64,000 nucleotides of DNA from Lacrimispora xylanolytica (GCF_026723765.1 NZ_CP113524.1:2527001-2591000), one strand, 5' to 3'. Counted from the first letter of the stretch, positions 53,559 to 63,031 are shown. The notes: a model not told the origin generated them from the sequence alone. Numbers and translations: made by a program.

Positions 53559-55895
53559 TTATTCTAAAGGTATTAAGATCTTTGAATCAAGCATGATTGA
53601 AAATAGATTTCTCAGATCTTTGCCTTTAAAACCAAAATCATTTTTCTTTAACTCTGCCTTTAAGCATTCCAGCGAATGTCTCTTCTTGAAATAATCCAAT
53701 AATAAAAAGGAGAGTTTGTTGATTTTACACATATCGTATGTAATTAGATTTAATAGATAAATGCCACCAGCGTCATTAGCTTCTTTAACAACAAATTGAT
53801 CATTTAATATACAATCAGTACTTTCATAATCTATCAAGTACTGATCTTTATGACTCTTATTGCTGATATTAAGGAAATTGAAATATATCATTTTATTAAT
53901 TTCATCCAACAGTTCCCCCTGTGAACCAGTTAATAGCTCCTGTACGGATATTCCCTCACTCAATTGTTCTAGTATAGTTTGATATTTATCATCCAGATAA
54001 AAAATTTGGTGATTCATACTATTGTATAACACAAACCTCTTGTCTAACGCCAAATCATAATGATTGGCTTCTTGAAAACTAACATGCTCATCTAAATTAA
54101 TATACAAATCTTTACTTTCATTACGTATATCATACATTAATTTCGTCTTTACACTATGATATTCGGTCTTGTTTACAGAATCCAGTATCCATTTTACTTC
54201 TGATACATGCAATCTTTCAGGTAAAAGCATATACTGGGTAAATAATTTATCAGATTGATGCTCGAATTGATGTTTGCTTACTAATTTTATGCTCTCTTCT
54301 GTTGATAGACCTTCCATAATATCAAAGGAAACATTGGTAGATAAATCCCCCCGGCCATCACGGTATATTTTATTAATGCTATATTTTTCAGGATAATACC
54401 ATACATCAGAGCCTATATCTAAACCAAACTCTTGAAAGCCCCTTGATGAATAGGGAACTTTATACTTATTTTTTGATTCATTCAAAATCATAGTAGTATA
54501 GTTGATTGAATTCAAAGCTTCCGCTTCTGTTTCCGTAGGAAAGCCAACCATAAAGAATAGATGTACCGGTATACCGCTCTTTAAACAATTACGTATATTC
54601 ATATCAATCCATTGGATTTTTACATTCTTCTTCATCTTATCGAGCACGCGTTGATTGTATGATTCCAGTCCAAATTGAATTTGTCTACAACCGCTTTTAT
54701 ATATCGCATTACAATTTTCTTCTGTCAATGTTGGACTAAATCGTGTCTCACCATGCCAATAGAAATCCAACTGCTCTTCATTTATCATTTCTGCCAGTTC
54801 AACCATTCTACTTGCTTCAAACGTTTCATCGACAAAAGAAAAAATACGTGAATGATATTTGGAATTAAGCTCTTTCATATTTTGTAGGACCTTCACCACT
54901 GGTATGGTACGATATCTCCCACTGGTTGCACTTGGAATTGTACAAAAAGCACATTTGTTAAAACATTGTCTGCTAGTATATATTGGCAGCACTAATTCCG
55001 GCATTAAATATTTATCCAATTGAAACCCGTCAAAATCAGGCACTGTATCATTGACAATAGACGTTGCCACTATATTATTCTTACAGATTTCATTTTTCTC
55101 ACGGATATAATATAAATTATTGATACCCTCTAAGGTATCACCGTTCTCAACCGCATTTATTAATTGTGGAAGAACTGCCTCTCCATCGTATAGCATAATA
55201 GAATCAAAATATTTATAAAATGGATGACGATTCGTAAAATTATGTATTGCCAACCTGGTTATGTAATTACCTCCAAGTGATATATGCTTGACGCTATTAC
55301 AGCTTTTTTTAATCAGCAAACATAACGTTAACGCCGAAATGAGTTGATACGACCCACTAATTGAAATTCCTATGAATTCAATTTTTTCTTTGTTAATTCT
55401 CTCAATGATCCCTTTTTTATAAAACTCAATAAAAGGATTGATATCACTGTTATCAATTACTTGCATAATATCATTGGTTTGCTTATAACCATACTTCAAA
55501 TCTATTTTATTTAAGTCAATGGTACAGCCGTCTATGGACTTGCTAATTAAAAACAAGCTGTTTTTTATTATATTTTCAGCATAATCCCGCTTTTGCAAAT
55601 CATAATATTCTTTTCCTCTGATAATTGATTTTGCAAGCTCAATTTTTAGTGCGGACTCCTTAACTAAATCAAAGGTTAATTGATCTCTGCCTTTTAATGA
55701 CTTTTCACGTGTGATTATATCCAATGATTTATTTACTCGTTCTGCAGATAACATTTCATCATAAAATTCAATATTTAAATCGACAATGCTTACATCTATA
55801 TCTTCTCGCTCTTTTAGGTATGATTTTAAGATAGGTAATGCTAAGTAAGGCCCTACAGGCGTCCAGCCAGGAGGAAAAATAAGCAGTTTTTTCAT
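53559..55895 (-). CDS. Cobalamin-binding radical SAM protein, candidate peptide maturase
   Basis: 778 residues. Residues ~1-250: B12-binding Rossmann region (LLIFPPGWTPVGPYLALPIL, EFIGISISGSYQLISALTL, SLGGNYITR). Radical SAM core ~305-540: iron-sulfur Cys311, Cys315 and Cys318 in SRQCFNKCAFCTIPSAT, with QFGLESYNQRVLDKMKKN and FFMVGFPTETEAEA following. The C-terminal ~150 residues contain two PqqD/RRE-like stretches (FVLYNSMNHQIFYLDDKYQT and GIYLLNLITYDMCKINKLS), known as peptide-binding domains. Related enzymes do C-methylation or other radical chemistry on RiPP peptides. No SD of its own: the ATG lies 1 base after an 11-codon ORF. Confidence 0.88.
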   Translation of the reverse strand: MKKLLIFPPGWTPVGPYLALPILKSYLKEREDIDVSIVDLNIEFYDEMLSAERVNKSLDIITREKSLKGRDQLTFDLVKESALKIELAKSIIRGKEYYDLQKRDYAENIIKNSLFLISKSIDGCTIDLNKIDLKYGYKQTNDIMQVIDNSDINPFIEFYKKGIIERINKEKIEFIGISISGSYQLISALTLCLLIKKSCNSVKHISLGGNYITRLAIHNFTNRHPFYKYFDSIMLYDGEAVLPQLINAVENGDTLEGINNLYYIREKNEICKNNIVATSIVNDTVPDFDGFQLDKYLMPELVLPIYTSRQCFNKCAFCTIPSATSGRYRTIPVVKVLQNMKELNSKYHSRIFSFVDETFEASRMVELAEMINEEQLDFYWHGETRFSPTLTEENCNAIYKSGCRQIQFGLESYNQRVLDKMKKNVKIQWIDMNIRNCLKSGIPVHLFFMVGFPTETEAEALNSINYTTMILNESKNKYKVPYSSRGFQEFGLDIGSDVWYYPEKYSINKIYRDGRGDLSTNVSFDIMEGLSTEESIKLVSKHQFEHQSDKLFTQYMLLPERLHVSEVKWILDSVNKTEYHSVKTKLMYDIRNESKDLYINLDEHVSFQEANHYDLALDKRFVLYNSMNHQIFYLDDKYQTILEQLSEGISVQELLTGSQGELLDEINKMIYFNFLNISNKSHKDQYLIDYESTDCILNDQFVVKEANDAGGIYLLNLITYDMCKINKLSFLLLDYFKKRHSLECLKAELKKNDFGFKGKDLRNLFSIMLDSKILIPLE

Positions 55896-55896
55896 T

Positions 55897-55932
55897 TTAA
55901 CTTTGTATGATTGTATTTAAAATGGTAATCAT
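55897..55932 (-). CDS. 11-codon leader ORF before the radical SAM gene
   Basis: ATG 55932 with AAAGGAGAG directly upstream encodes MITILNTIIQS and stops 1 base before the maturase ATG. The maturase lacks its own SD, so translation re-initiation from this leader is likely. It could alternatively be a tiny secreted signal peptide. Confidence 0.6.
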   Translation of the reverse strand: MITILNTIIQS

Positions 55933-55950
55933 ACTCTCCTTTCCCTTATT

Positions 55951-55980
55951 AATATAGAAATCAAAGAATAAGTATGTAAA
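55951..55980 (-). promoter_or_regulatory. Weak candidate promoter of the radical SAM gene
   Basis: Minus strand TTTACA (55980-55975), 18-base spacer, TATATT (55956-55951). The leader to the 11-codon ORF would be short. Confidence 0.35.
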
Positions 55981-56103
55981 AGTACATGAAGTGAAGTTTT
56001 CTGAAATTATGGACAGCATTATCAGCTACATTGATATAATTCTATTTATTATTTATACAGATATTTTCATAAGATTTTATCAGAAAAATGAACCTTTTTT
56101 TAT

Positions 56104-56136
56104 TTATGGAAAAAATGATATATACATTTGCCATAA
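56104..56136. promoter_or_regulatory. Imperfect palindrome upstream of the radical SAM gene
   Basis: Minus strand TATGGCAAATG then TATATATCATTTTTTCCATA. Arms pair with a few mismatches. It resembles the 53231-53263 palindrome in length (31 bases) and in the TATATCATTT centre; both lie ~130-175 bases upstream of a start. Confidence 0.45.
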
Positions 56137-56164
56137 TTTAAATTCTTGGGCATTGGGGTAATAA

Positions 56165-56203
56165 AACAGACGCAATTGTCTCTAGCGGACTTTCGCGTCT
56201 GTT
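56165..56203 (-). terminator. Terminator of the GPH/GH78/HPr-like unit
   Basis: AACAGACGC and GCGTCTGTT arms with a 21-base loop, then TTTTATTA on the minus strand. Confidence 0.75.
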
Positions 56204-56228
56204 CATATTGGTCACTGCTGTTGAGTTC

Positions 56229-56459
56229 TCAATCTATTATATATTTGGAGAATTTCTCATCCACTAACTCTTCATCCTCCGTATTGGCGACTAATACAAG
56301 TGTTTCTTCCAAATTCAGGCTGAATATTCCCATGATAGACTTTGCATCAACAGTATATTTTCCTTGTGATAAATCCATATCACAATTAAAGTGGCTGCAA
56401 ATGCGGTTAAATTCCTGAACTGCACTAATACTCGGTATCTTTACTACTCTTTTTATCAA
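56229..56459 (-). CDS. HPr-like protein without the phospho-His
   Basis: 76 residues from TTG 56459 with GGAGAGAG upstream. The KSIMGIFSLNL segment matches the Ser46 region of HPr; the active-site His15 is missing (NRICSHFNCDM near that place, no GLHARP motif). Such HPr-like proteins of clostridia act, if at all, in catabolite control rather than in PTS phosphotransfer. It directly follows a decayed ROK gene, whose stop it overlaps. Confidence 0.8.
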   Translation of the reverse strand: MIKRVVKIPSISAVQEFNRICSHFNCDMDLSQGKYTVDAKSIMGIFSLNLEETLVLVANTEDEELVDEKFSKYIID

Positions 56460-56562
56460 TTTTCTCTCTCCATTTCATTACCTTTTTCAAGAATATCCGC
56501 ATCTTCATTCATTATCGCATATTTAATAAAGGTTCCCCCGAATCAATTACAAGATATTCCAT
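56456..56562 (-). pseudogene. ROK-family sugar kinase remnant, frameshifted and truncated
   Basis: ATG 56562 opens MEYLVIDSG, and one base out of frame continues GTFIKYAIMNEDADILEKG, together the N-terminal ATP-binding sequence of ROK kinases (DxGGT). A run of five G where six would keep frame marks a 1-base deletion. The continuation stops after EMEREN, ~270 residues short of a full kinase. It lies 5 bases after the GH78 gene, where a kinase would be expected. Confidence 0.75.
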
Positions 56563-56567
56563 GTATC

Positions 56568-58130
56568 TCACACCTCATCTGATAATTTTCGAAGCAGATA
56601 AGCGGGGGTACAACTCCATGCATGGCAGTAGCTGTTTACTGCCGAAGAGCCATAGGGAGATTCTTGAGGGTTATCCGGATTATACAATTCCCAGAAAGTA
56701 TCCGCTCCCTGAAAAAGCATACCTCCCCAATAATATTTCATATAGTCTATAGCTTTTTCCTTTTCTCCGCAGAGAATTAATGCTTCTACAAAATGATGAT
56801 TCATATATGGAGTCACCATCCCCATCTCTGGTTTCAGTTCCACAATACGATCCATCAGCATTCTGGCTTCCTCTCCTGCTTTTACACCAGCCAAGACCAT
56901 CCATACCTGGCTTACATAAGAAATCTGACGTTTCTCTCCGCTGATAAATACCCCTTGTTTGTCATCCCAAAAATAATTAAGGGCTGCGCTCACAAACCGT
57001 TTTCTTTCTTCCTTTAATTCATCTGCAAGTTGAACCTTGTCTAAAGCCTCAGCCAGAACAATACCGTCATTCAACGCATATATGTAGATTGCCTGCGCAC
57101 TGGCCTGCTTATTCAGCCCCTCTTTCCAGTCAACAAAACACCAGTTACTATCACCCTCCTGAACCACGTTTCTTTCATTGAAACACATTCTGGACAATTC
57201 AATCTGACGATATGCTGACGGCCAAAGCTCTTCTACAGTCTTTATATCATATGTAGCTTCATAATAGTCTTTTAAAGTAGAAATGAAAAACAGCGAGTAA
57301 TCAAACATAAACGTATCATCCACCAGATACTCTGGTTCTGTAAAAAGACAAGCTCCTATGGCTCCGTCGTCTCTGATAAGTCCGGCAAATAAATACATGC
57401 ACCGCTTTACCAATTCATAATCTTTAAACGTTGCATAATTTGCCAAAGCCTGAAGCCTTAAATCCCCCAGCCAAAGTCTACGGTCACGCTTCGGTCCATC
57501 TTCAAACACTGATTGCATACAATTTAGAAGGGTCCTTAGACTGACTTTGTCCATACGTTGCAGAACTGGATCAGAAGCAGAAATCGGCTCTACCTCTTCC
57601 ATATCTACAGCCGAAACTGCTCTGCAAACCACTTCTTCCACTACAACCTGAAATTTTAAAGAAGTATCAACCGCATAAATTTCCAAAAACCGGAATGCAT
57701 ATCGCCTTGGCAAATGCAGCCAGGTTGGCAGCACATCCAAATGAATGTATTCTTCTTGAATCCAACTACGGCTGATCCACCCATTATATTCCTCTGAATT
57801 TTCCGTTATTTCTTTTGGAACCTCACCAAATTTCAGCCTTAAATAAGCCGGCGCATCCTGAGGACTCCCTATGGATTTCAATTTTAAGCTGACATAGCCT
57901 ACTTGATGGTCACCAAAATCCAGAACAATGGATTCCCCTTTCTTTAAAGTAAAAAGCTCTAATTCACCAATTTCTGCTCTTGGCTCCACTTTCCCAGATT
58001 TATTGATGGACACAATATTTATTGGTTTCACTTGTTTCTCTATCAGCTTTGGTTCCAGCTTTATTGCCTTTTCCACAAATACATCATTCGTAATTCTCTT
58101 CATATTTAAATCAACACTAACTGCTGCCAC
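56568..58130 (-). CDS. GH78-like family protein (six-hairpin alpha-L-rhamnosidase fold)
   Basis: 520 residues from a GTG (58130), AGAGGG upstream. FEDGPKRDRRLWLGDLRLQA carries the GH78 catalytic-region motif (DGPKRxRxxWxGD-type). N-terminal ~190 residues are beta-rich, C-terminal ~330 form the (alpha/alpha)6 barrel. Shorter than typical GH78 (~900 residues), lacking accessory domains. No signal peptide, so it acts in the cytosol on an imported oligosaccharide. 15 bases after the GPH symporter gene. Rhamnose specificity is inferred from the family only. Confidence 0.8.
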   Translation of the reverse strand: MAAVSVDLNMKRITNDVFVEKAIKLEPKLIEKQVKPINIVSINKSGKVEPRAEIGELELFTLKKGESIVLDFGDHQVGYVSLKLKSIGSPQDAPAYLRLKFGEVPKEITENSEEYNGWISRSWIQEEYIHLDVLPTWLHLPRRYAFRFLEIYAVDTSLKFQVVVEEVVCRAVSAVDMEEVEPISASDPVLQRMDKVSLRTLLNCMQSVFEDGPKRDRRLWLGDLRLQALANYATFKDYELVKRCMYLFAGLIRDDGAIGACLFTEPEYLVDDTFMFDYSLFFISTLKDYYEATYDIKTVEELWPSAYRQIELSRMCFNERNVVQEGDSNWCFVDWKEGLNKQASAQAIYIYALNDGIVLAEALDKVQLADELKEERKRFVSAALNYFWDDKQGVFISGEKRQISYVSQVWMVLAGVKAGEEARMLMDRIVELKPEMGMVTPYMNHHFVEALILCGEKEKAIDYMKYYWGGMLFQGADTFWELYNPDNPQESPYGSSAVNSYCHAWSCTPAYLLRKLSDEV

Positions 58131-58145
58131 AATATCCCTCTCTTC

Positions 58146-59501
58146 CTAATTTTCTTTTCTTCTTGCTTCCAGCTCTCTGTTAATATCTGGCAGCTTCTTA
58201 TCTAAGTCATAGAATAAAAATGTTACAATTGTTAATACATTTGCTGCAATTGGAATCCAGATATACATTGCACTGATTGCATTTAACGCAGAAGCAGACT
58301 GTACCGGGGCGTTGGCAACATAGCCACTTGCAGCCAGCATTGCGGCTGCAACGGAGCTTGCAACTGCCATTCCTACCTTACCGATAAAGCCGTTCACCGC
58401 AGATAATGTTCCTGAGATATTAATCCCGGATTTCCATTCCCCATAGTCGACAGGATCTGGCTGAATTGCAAAATGCATACTTCCTTTTAGACCATAGCCA
58501 AGAGCTGCAACCACCACTCCCAAAAGCACGACCGGAATGAAACTGCCTCCAATAAAAACCACCACCAATCCAGCACCATGTAATACAGATCCTACGATCA
58601 TTAAATTTCTTTTTGTAGTCAAACGGGATAAAAATGGAACACAAAGATTTGTCACCACTGGTATCAGGGTTGTAATGGTAGCAGCAACACTGGAAAGCTC
58701 TTTATTATCCAGATTATAGGTAAAGTAGAATATGATTGCTCCCGCCTGAATCACAAATCCGCCAAAAAACCAGATAATGTTTGCTGCAAAGAGCAGCCAC
58801 GGTTTATTATGTATCAAACAGCTTAAGATTGCTTTTATACTTACTTTCTCCTCACTGATCCGTATTCTTTCTTTTGTATTAAAAAAGCAGAAAAAGAATA
58901 CCAGACAGCCTACGACACCGAATATCAGCATTACAATCCGAAAACCCACGGCTTCATTTCCCCCTCCCAATCGATCCACCAATTTAAGGGTAAATGCGGA
59001 CACCACAGTTGAGCCTATACAGGAAAAAAAGATACGGCTGGTTGCCAGGTTAGTTCTTTCTCTGGGATCTGCTGTTAATGCCGGTAAGATAGATGCCATG
59101 GGGATATTTACCATTGTGTACGCCACAGACAACAAAATAAAGGTTACATAAGCATAAATCAGCATTCCTTTCTGAGATATATCCGGTACGCTGAATGCCA
59201 GAACTGCTGTAACTGCAAAAGGAATGGCACCTGCGAAGATCCAAGGCCTTGATTTCCCCCACTTCGTGTTTGTCCTGTCAATCATGAAACCCACAGCCAA
59301 ATCAATAAAACCATCAAAAACTTTCGTTACCAAAAACATCACGCTTACCGCTGCGGCTTTGAGATGCATGACATCGGTGTAAAAATACAACAGGTATAAG
59401 GAAATAACCTGCCAAATCAAATTGCATGCAAAGTCGGAAGAACCATATCCGATTCGCTGGCGCCATAGACTTTTTTTCATATCTTTTTCTATCGTATTCA
59501 T
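58146..59501 (-). CDS. GPH-family sugar:cation symporter (MelB/XynP-like)
   Basis: About 451 residues, 12 membrane segments. RIGYGSSDFACNLIWQVISL, MIDRTNTKWGKSRPWI and QPDPVDYGEWKSGINISGT are GPH signatures. ATG 59501 (MNTIEKDMKK) is chosen, with GGGAGGG upstream; ATG 59537 is also possible. Imports an oligosaccharide with Na+ or H+ for the GH78-like enzyme that follows. It is the first gene of that unit and divergent from an AraC gene. Confidence 0.86.
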   Translation of the reverse strand: MNTIEKDMKKSLWRQRIGYGSSDFACNLIWQVISLYLLYFYTDVMHLKAAAVSVMFLVTKVFDGFIDLAVGFMIDRTNTKWGKSRPWIFAGAIPFAVTAVLAFSVPDISQKGMLIYAYVTFILLSVAYTMVNIPMASILPALTADPRERTNLATSRIFFSCIGSTVVSAFTLKLVDRLGGGNEAVGFRIVMLIFGVVGCLVFFFCFFNTKERIRISEEKVSIKAILSCLIHNKPWLLFAANIIWFFGGFVIQAGAIIFYFTYNLDNKELSSVAATITTLIPVVTNLCVPFLSRLTTKRNLMIVGSVLHGAGLVVVFIGGSFIPVVLLGVVVAALGYGLKGSMHFAIQPDPVDYGEWKSGINISGTLSAVNGFIGKVGMAVASSVAAAMLAASGYVANAPVQSASALNAISAMYIWIPIAANVLTIVTFLFYDLDKKLPDINRELEARRKEN

Positions 59502-59644
59502 CTCATCAAAACCCTCCCCTTTATTTGGTATGGCCATGATATCATTACGCAGTTATTTTTTCTATTGAATATTTTATGATATTGACTTGATATTTTTTAA
59601 GATGTTATACTTAAGATAATTGATAAGAATAGAGAGGTGTTTCT

Positions 59645-60694
59645 ATGAAAATAATCAAAGACAAATTTAAAAATTTCATGCTTTCTTATACACAGGATGA
59701 ACTTTTTTATCGCCGCCTTTACGAAGAAGAACACTTACATCCGGAAACATTCTCTCAATATGTTGATTCCTTGGATCGGAATTTTATTGAACAGCATCAA
59801 CTCTATGTCCCCTGCCTTCACGAAACATGGTTTCCTTATATATCCGAAAATGAATTCTTTAAAACTCAATTTCAAAACATTTACATTGCAAAGCACAATC
59901 GTTATTCACCAGAATATCTTCACCAACATGAGTTCTATGAATTTTTTTATGTCTATACTGGCTCTTGTATCAATACAATTCAGGGTAAAGAGCAAATCTG
60001 CCAGACCGGAGATTTGTGTATTATTCCCCCTAATACGAGACATAGCATTGCCGTATTTGATGACAGTGTCATAATCAATGTCATGATTAAGTCCAGTACC
60101 TTCCATGCGACTTTTTTTGAATTGTTTACGAATAATAACGTTTTATCTAATTTTTTCTCCCATACTTTATATGAAAAAACGGAAAACAATTATCTACTGT
60201 TCCACACCCAGTCAGATATTGTTATCCGTTCTCTTATTGAAGATATTTATATCGAATATTACGGTCATAAAAAATATTCGAATTCTCTGCTTGACAGTTA
60301 CCTCTTAACCTTTTGGGTATTACTTCTGCGGCATCATGAAAACCACCTGGAAAGTTTACTTAACACAACTCACCAAAATCTGGCACTACTTGATATCTTA
60401 AATTACTTCCAGGCGAACTTTATGGATATCACCCTTACCTCTGCTGCTGCGCATTTTGGATTTTCTGTTCCTCATTTCAGCAAACTCGTCAAAGATAATA
60501 CAGGTAAGACCTTTATACAGCTTATCCGGAATATACGGTTGGAAAAAGCATGCCGTGCCCTTAAAACAACGAATTTAAGTATTTCTTCTATTTGTGAAAT
60601 TATCGGTTATTTAAATCCCGAGCATTTTAATCGTATTTTCAAAGAAACTTATCATATGACTCCGAGTGAATATCGTAGGAACCATACAAATTAG
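59645..60694 (+). CDS. AraC family transcriptional regulator with N-terminal cupin
   Basis: 349 residues. Residues ~80-170 form a cupin (HQHEFYEFFYVYTGSCINTI, GDLCIIPPNTRHSIAVFDD). C-terminal HTH pair (LTSAAAHFGFSVPHFSKLVK, ICEIIGYLNPEHFNRIFKET). It lies divergently from the GPH-GH78 unit and probably activates it in response to the imported sugar. SD AGAGAGGTG before ATG 59645. Confidence 0.87.
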   Translation: MKIIKDKFKNFMLSYTQDELFYRRLYEEEHLHPETFSQYVDSLDRNFIEQHQLYVPCLHETWFPYISENEFFKTQFQNIYIAKHNRYSPEYLHQHEFYEFFYVYTGSCINTIQGKEQICQTGDLCIIPPNTRHSIAVFDDSVIINVMIKSSTFHATFFELFTNNNVLSNFFSHTLYEKTENNYLLFHTQSDIVIRSLIEDIYIEYYGHKKYSNSLLDSYLLTFWVLLLRHHENHLESLLNTTHQNLALLDILNYFQANFMDITLTSAAAHFGFSVPHFSKLVKDNTGKTFIQLIRNIRLEKACRALKTTNLSISSICEIIGYLNPEHFNRIFKETYHMTPSEYRRNHTN

Positions 60695-60749
60695 TGCAAG
60701 GTGGTTTTGTTTATGGTAATTAAGGAGTTTCCTTAGTCTCACATCATTT

Positions 60750-62030
60750 CTATAGATACTCTAATACCAATCGTTTAATATTTGAATGGTAATCCTCCAG
60801 CCGCACCATTTCATCAATAAAATATTGCTCTAGCTCTTCGGTTCGTGGATACCGCATAATGCATCGCAAAATATGCTCGTAAACGTAACCGTTATGGTTA
60901 TGGCTCATAAAAAATCGCCCCATTTCAATTCCTCTTGGCAACTTTAATCCTGACAAAGCCGACATCAAATGGCAAATATCTGATTCATCACAAAAAATGA
61001 TTCCATTTTTAATATCATCTATTCGTTGGTCATTAATCTCCCCGACCCGGTCAATCTCCGCCTGCTCTTCCACCATCGGATAGGCATCAGCCAGCCCTTT
61101 AATATCCACTGGAAATGACTCATCTGAATGTACAAGCATCAATTCCTGTTGCAATTGATTGGCTTCCGTTATTTCTCTGCATCCACCATTAAACTTAGCT
61201 GATAATTCCTGCTTCTCACGTTTTGTCATTTGCAAATCAACACTGGTAAAATTCATATCACCCATCCGACATCCAATGGTAAAATTCTCGTTCTGTCCAT
61301 TATGTAACGATCTGTACCACAAAGTTCCTTGCATAATAACAAGAGCATTTACGTCCTTACCGTCAATAGCAGCAGCTAATGCTTTATGATGACCATCTAG
61401 CAAGGTGGTCAGATAACCCTCCATATAGTATGCAATCCCCCGACAGCCAGGATTTTCCCGATAATAGTTAATCCGTTCCTTATTGCATTTGTGAATCGGC
61501 TCCGAAGCAATCGTAAAGTAAGGACGTAGATTCCCCCATTCTCCATCACCATAATAATACATACAAGCACCTTTAGACACGCCTTGATAGGGGGATTCCC
61601 AGAACAAGTGGCCATTGCCATCAGTTGGGTGCAGGCAAGTATCTAAAATCGCATAATAACCACTTTTTAATAAACCCAACAGTGGAAACAGATTTCTCAC
61701 TGCATCAATAAGTAAAACCTCCTGCTTACTCTTATTGATATCTGGCATCTCAAGATGAAAGCTTTGATCCATCCCATATCCGCTGCGGACGATTTTTTCA
61801 CAGGTGGGACAAAAATATTCATCGCCTTGAAACTGAATTAGCGGTCTGTCTTGCATGGCAAGGCTCCATATCTGGTTTCCTTCATAGCTGGAATATACCT
61901 CTCTCAATATTCCTTTACCGTTTTGTACTCTAACCAGTACTCCATCTGCATAGAAGTTATCATGAGCTTGCCATTCTTTTAAAATATCAATCTGGATATC
62001 ATTTTGCTTAAATAATTTCTTCCAAAACAT
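60750..62030 (-). CDS. Hypothetical protein with CxxC and a ParB/Srx-like DGHHK motif
   Basis: 426 residues. YFCPTCEKIVRSGYG (residues ~73-87) has one CxxC pair. LLDGHHKALAAAIDGKDVNA (~211-230) resembles the DGHHR segment of ParB/sulfiredoxin-like proteins. The C-terminal region (~350-426) is helical, with charged repeats and MRYPRTEELEQYFIDEMVRL at the end. No family is recognised with confidence. SD AAAGG before ATG 62030. It stands alone, next to a decayed gene. Confidence 0.6.
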   Translation of the reverse strand: MFWKKLFKQNDIQIDILKEWQAHDNFYADGVLVRVQNGKGILREVYSSYEGNQIWSLAMQDRPLIQFQGDEYFCPTCEKIVRSGYGMDQSFHLEMPDINKSKQEVLLIDAVRNLFPLLGLLKSGYYAILDTCLHPTDGNGHLFWESPYQGVSKGACMYYYGDGEWGNLRPYFTIASEPIHKCNKERINYYRENPGCRGIAYYMEGYLTTLLDGHHKALAAAIDGKDVNALVIMQGTLWYRSLHNGQNENFTIGCRMGDMNFTSVDLQMTKREKQELSAKFNGGCREITEANQLQQELMLVHSDESFPVDIKGLADAYPMVEEQAEIDRVGEINDQRIDDIKNGIIFCDESDICHLMSALSGLKLPRGIEMGRFFMSHNHNGYVYEHILRCIMRYPRTEELEQYFIDEMVRLEDYHSNIKRLVLEYL

Positions 62031-62166
62031 ATATTAACCTTTCTGCTGTTTTCGTTCCGTCCCCTGAATATCGCAGCAATAGAAACAAATCGCTTCCTAA
62101 TTAATGTTATACACATAATATCGTTTTTAAAACTTATATCCTTGATTTGTTTCCTCACGCCTTATC

Positions 62167-62803
62167 TTAACACTCATAAAGTAAAACTTCATATGCTAGC
62201 CAATCCACCGACCTCCCTAAATAAGTAATCGATGCTGCATATTGTTCCACAATTGTATAAGAGTTTTCAATGTATTCATGGGTATTAAAACAAATTGTTT
62301 CATCACCCTGAACATTGCACTGTAAGGAATTACATATAAATGTAAAAATGAGATAATATCAAAACCCAAAATATCAGAGTCAATACACTGCCCCCGTGGA
62401 ACCTCATTTCCCAGATGCTTCAAGTGATTTTGTATAATCGGAAGATATTATTCTGCCAGAGAAACTTCTAGAATCAAGAATGAGCCATCTGCAAAATAAT
62501 TTTTATAAACACGTTGGGCATCTGCCAAGCATAAAAATCGGTCATATGTATCCAATAGATTTCGTTCAAATAAATTGCTTACTTCCATTAACAACTTTGT
62601 AAAAGCTATATCATCCAAATTCCATCGTTTCCGATACTACTTTTTTCTCCCTCATGCCCCAGCAAAAAAGCAGCCAATAAAATCTTGATGTTGCTTGTTA
62701 ATACAAGGACTAACCGAATACATCTGTTTAGAGAGTCCTTGAAGAAAATCTAGTGTAACAACTCTCTCATAAAGATTACATCCAATAACTTAAATGAAAC
62801 ACT
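62167..62803 (-). pseudogene. Multiply frameshifted decayed gene, family not identified
   Basis: Reading the minus strand in three frames in turn gives coding-like pieces: LYERVVTLDFLQGLSKQMYS, then WMI..DDIAFTKLLMEVSNL and RVYKNYFADGSFLILEVSLA, then HLKHLGNEVPRGQCIDSDIL, then EYIENSYTIVEQYAASITYL and SVDWLAYEVLLYEC. At least four frame changes and stops separate them, ~200 residues in sum. GTG 62803 with AAAGGTGAG could be the old start. No one open frame covers more than ~70 codons. Confidence 0.65.
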
Positions 62804-63031
62804 CACCTTTCAAATCAAAACTATTGTTGTTACATTTACAATTGCTTTCTATCATACAAAAAAATATCGTAATCAATATAACAGATTTAATATAAGTAAA
62901 AACATTATATTTCTTAATATTTTAAGAAGGATACGATTTCTAACATATTCCACTTCGATTCTTATTAACTCTACGATTTCTTATTTCCACTTTTATCAAT
63001 CAATTTGCAAAACAATTGCTCTTGTAAACTA
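62804..63031. other. AT-rich intergenic region
   Basis: 228 bases with low GC and no ORF or clear terminator. Confidence 0.5.
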
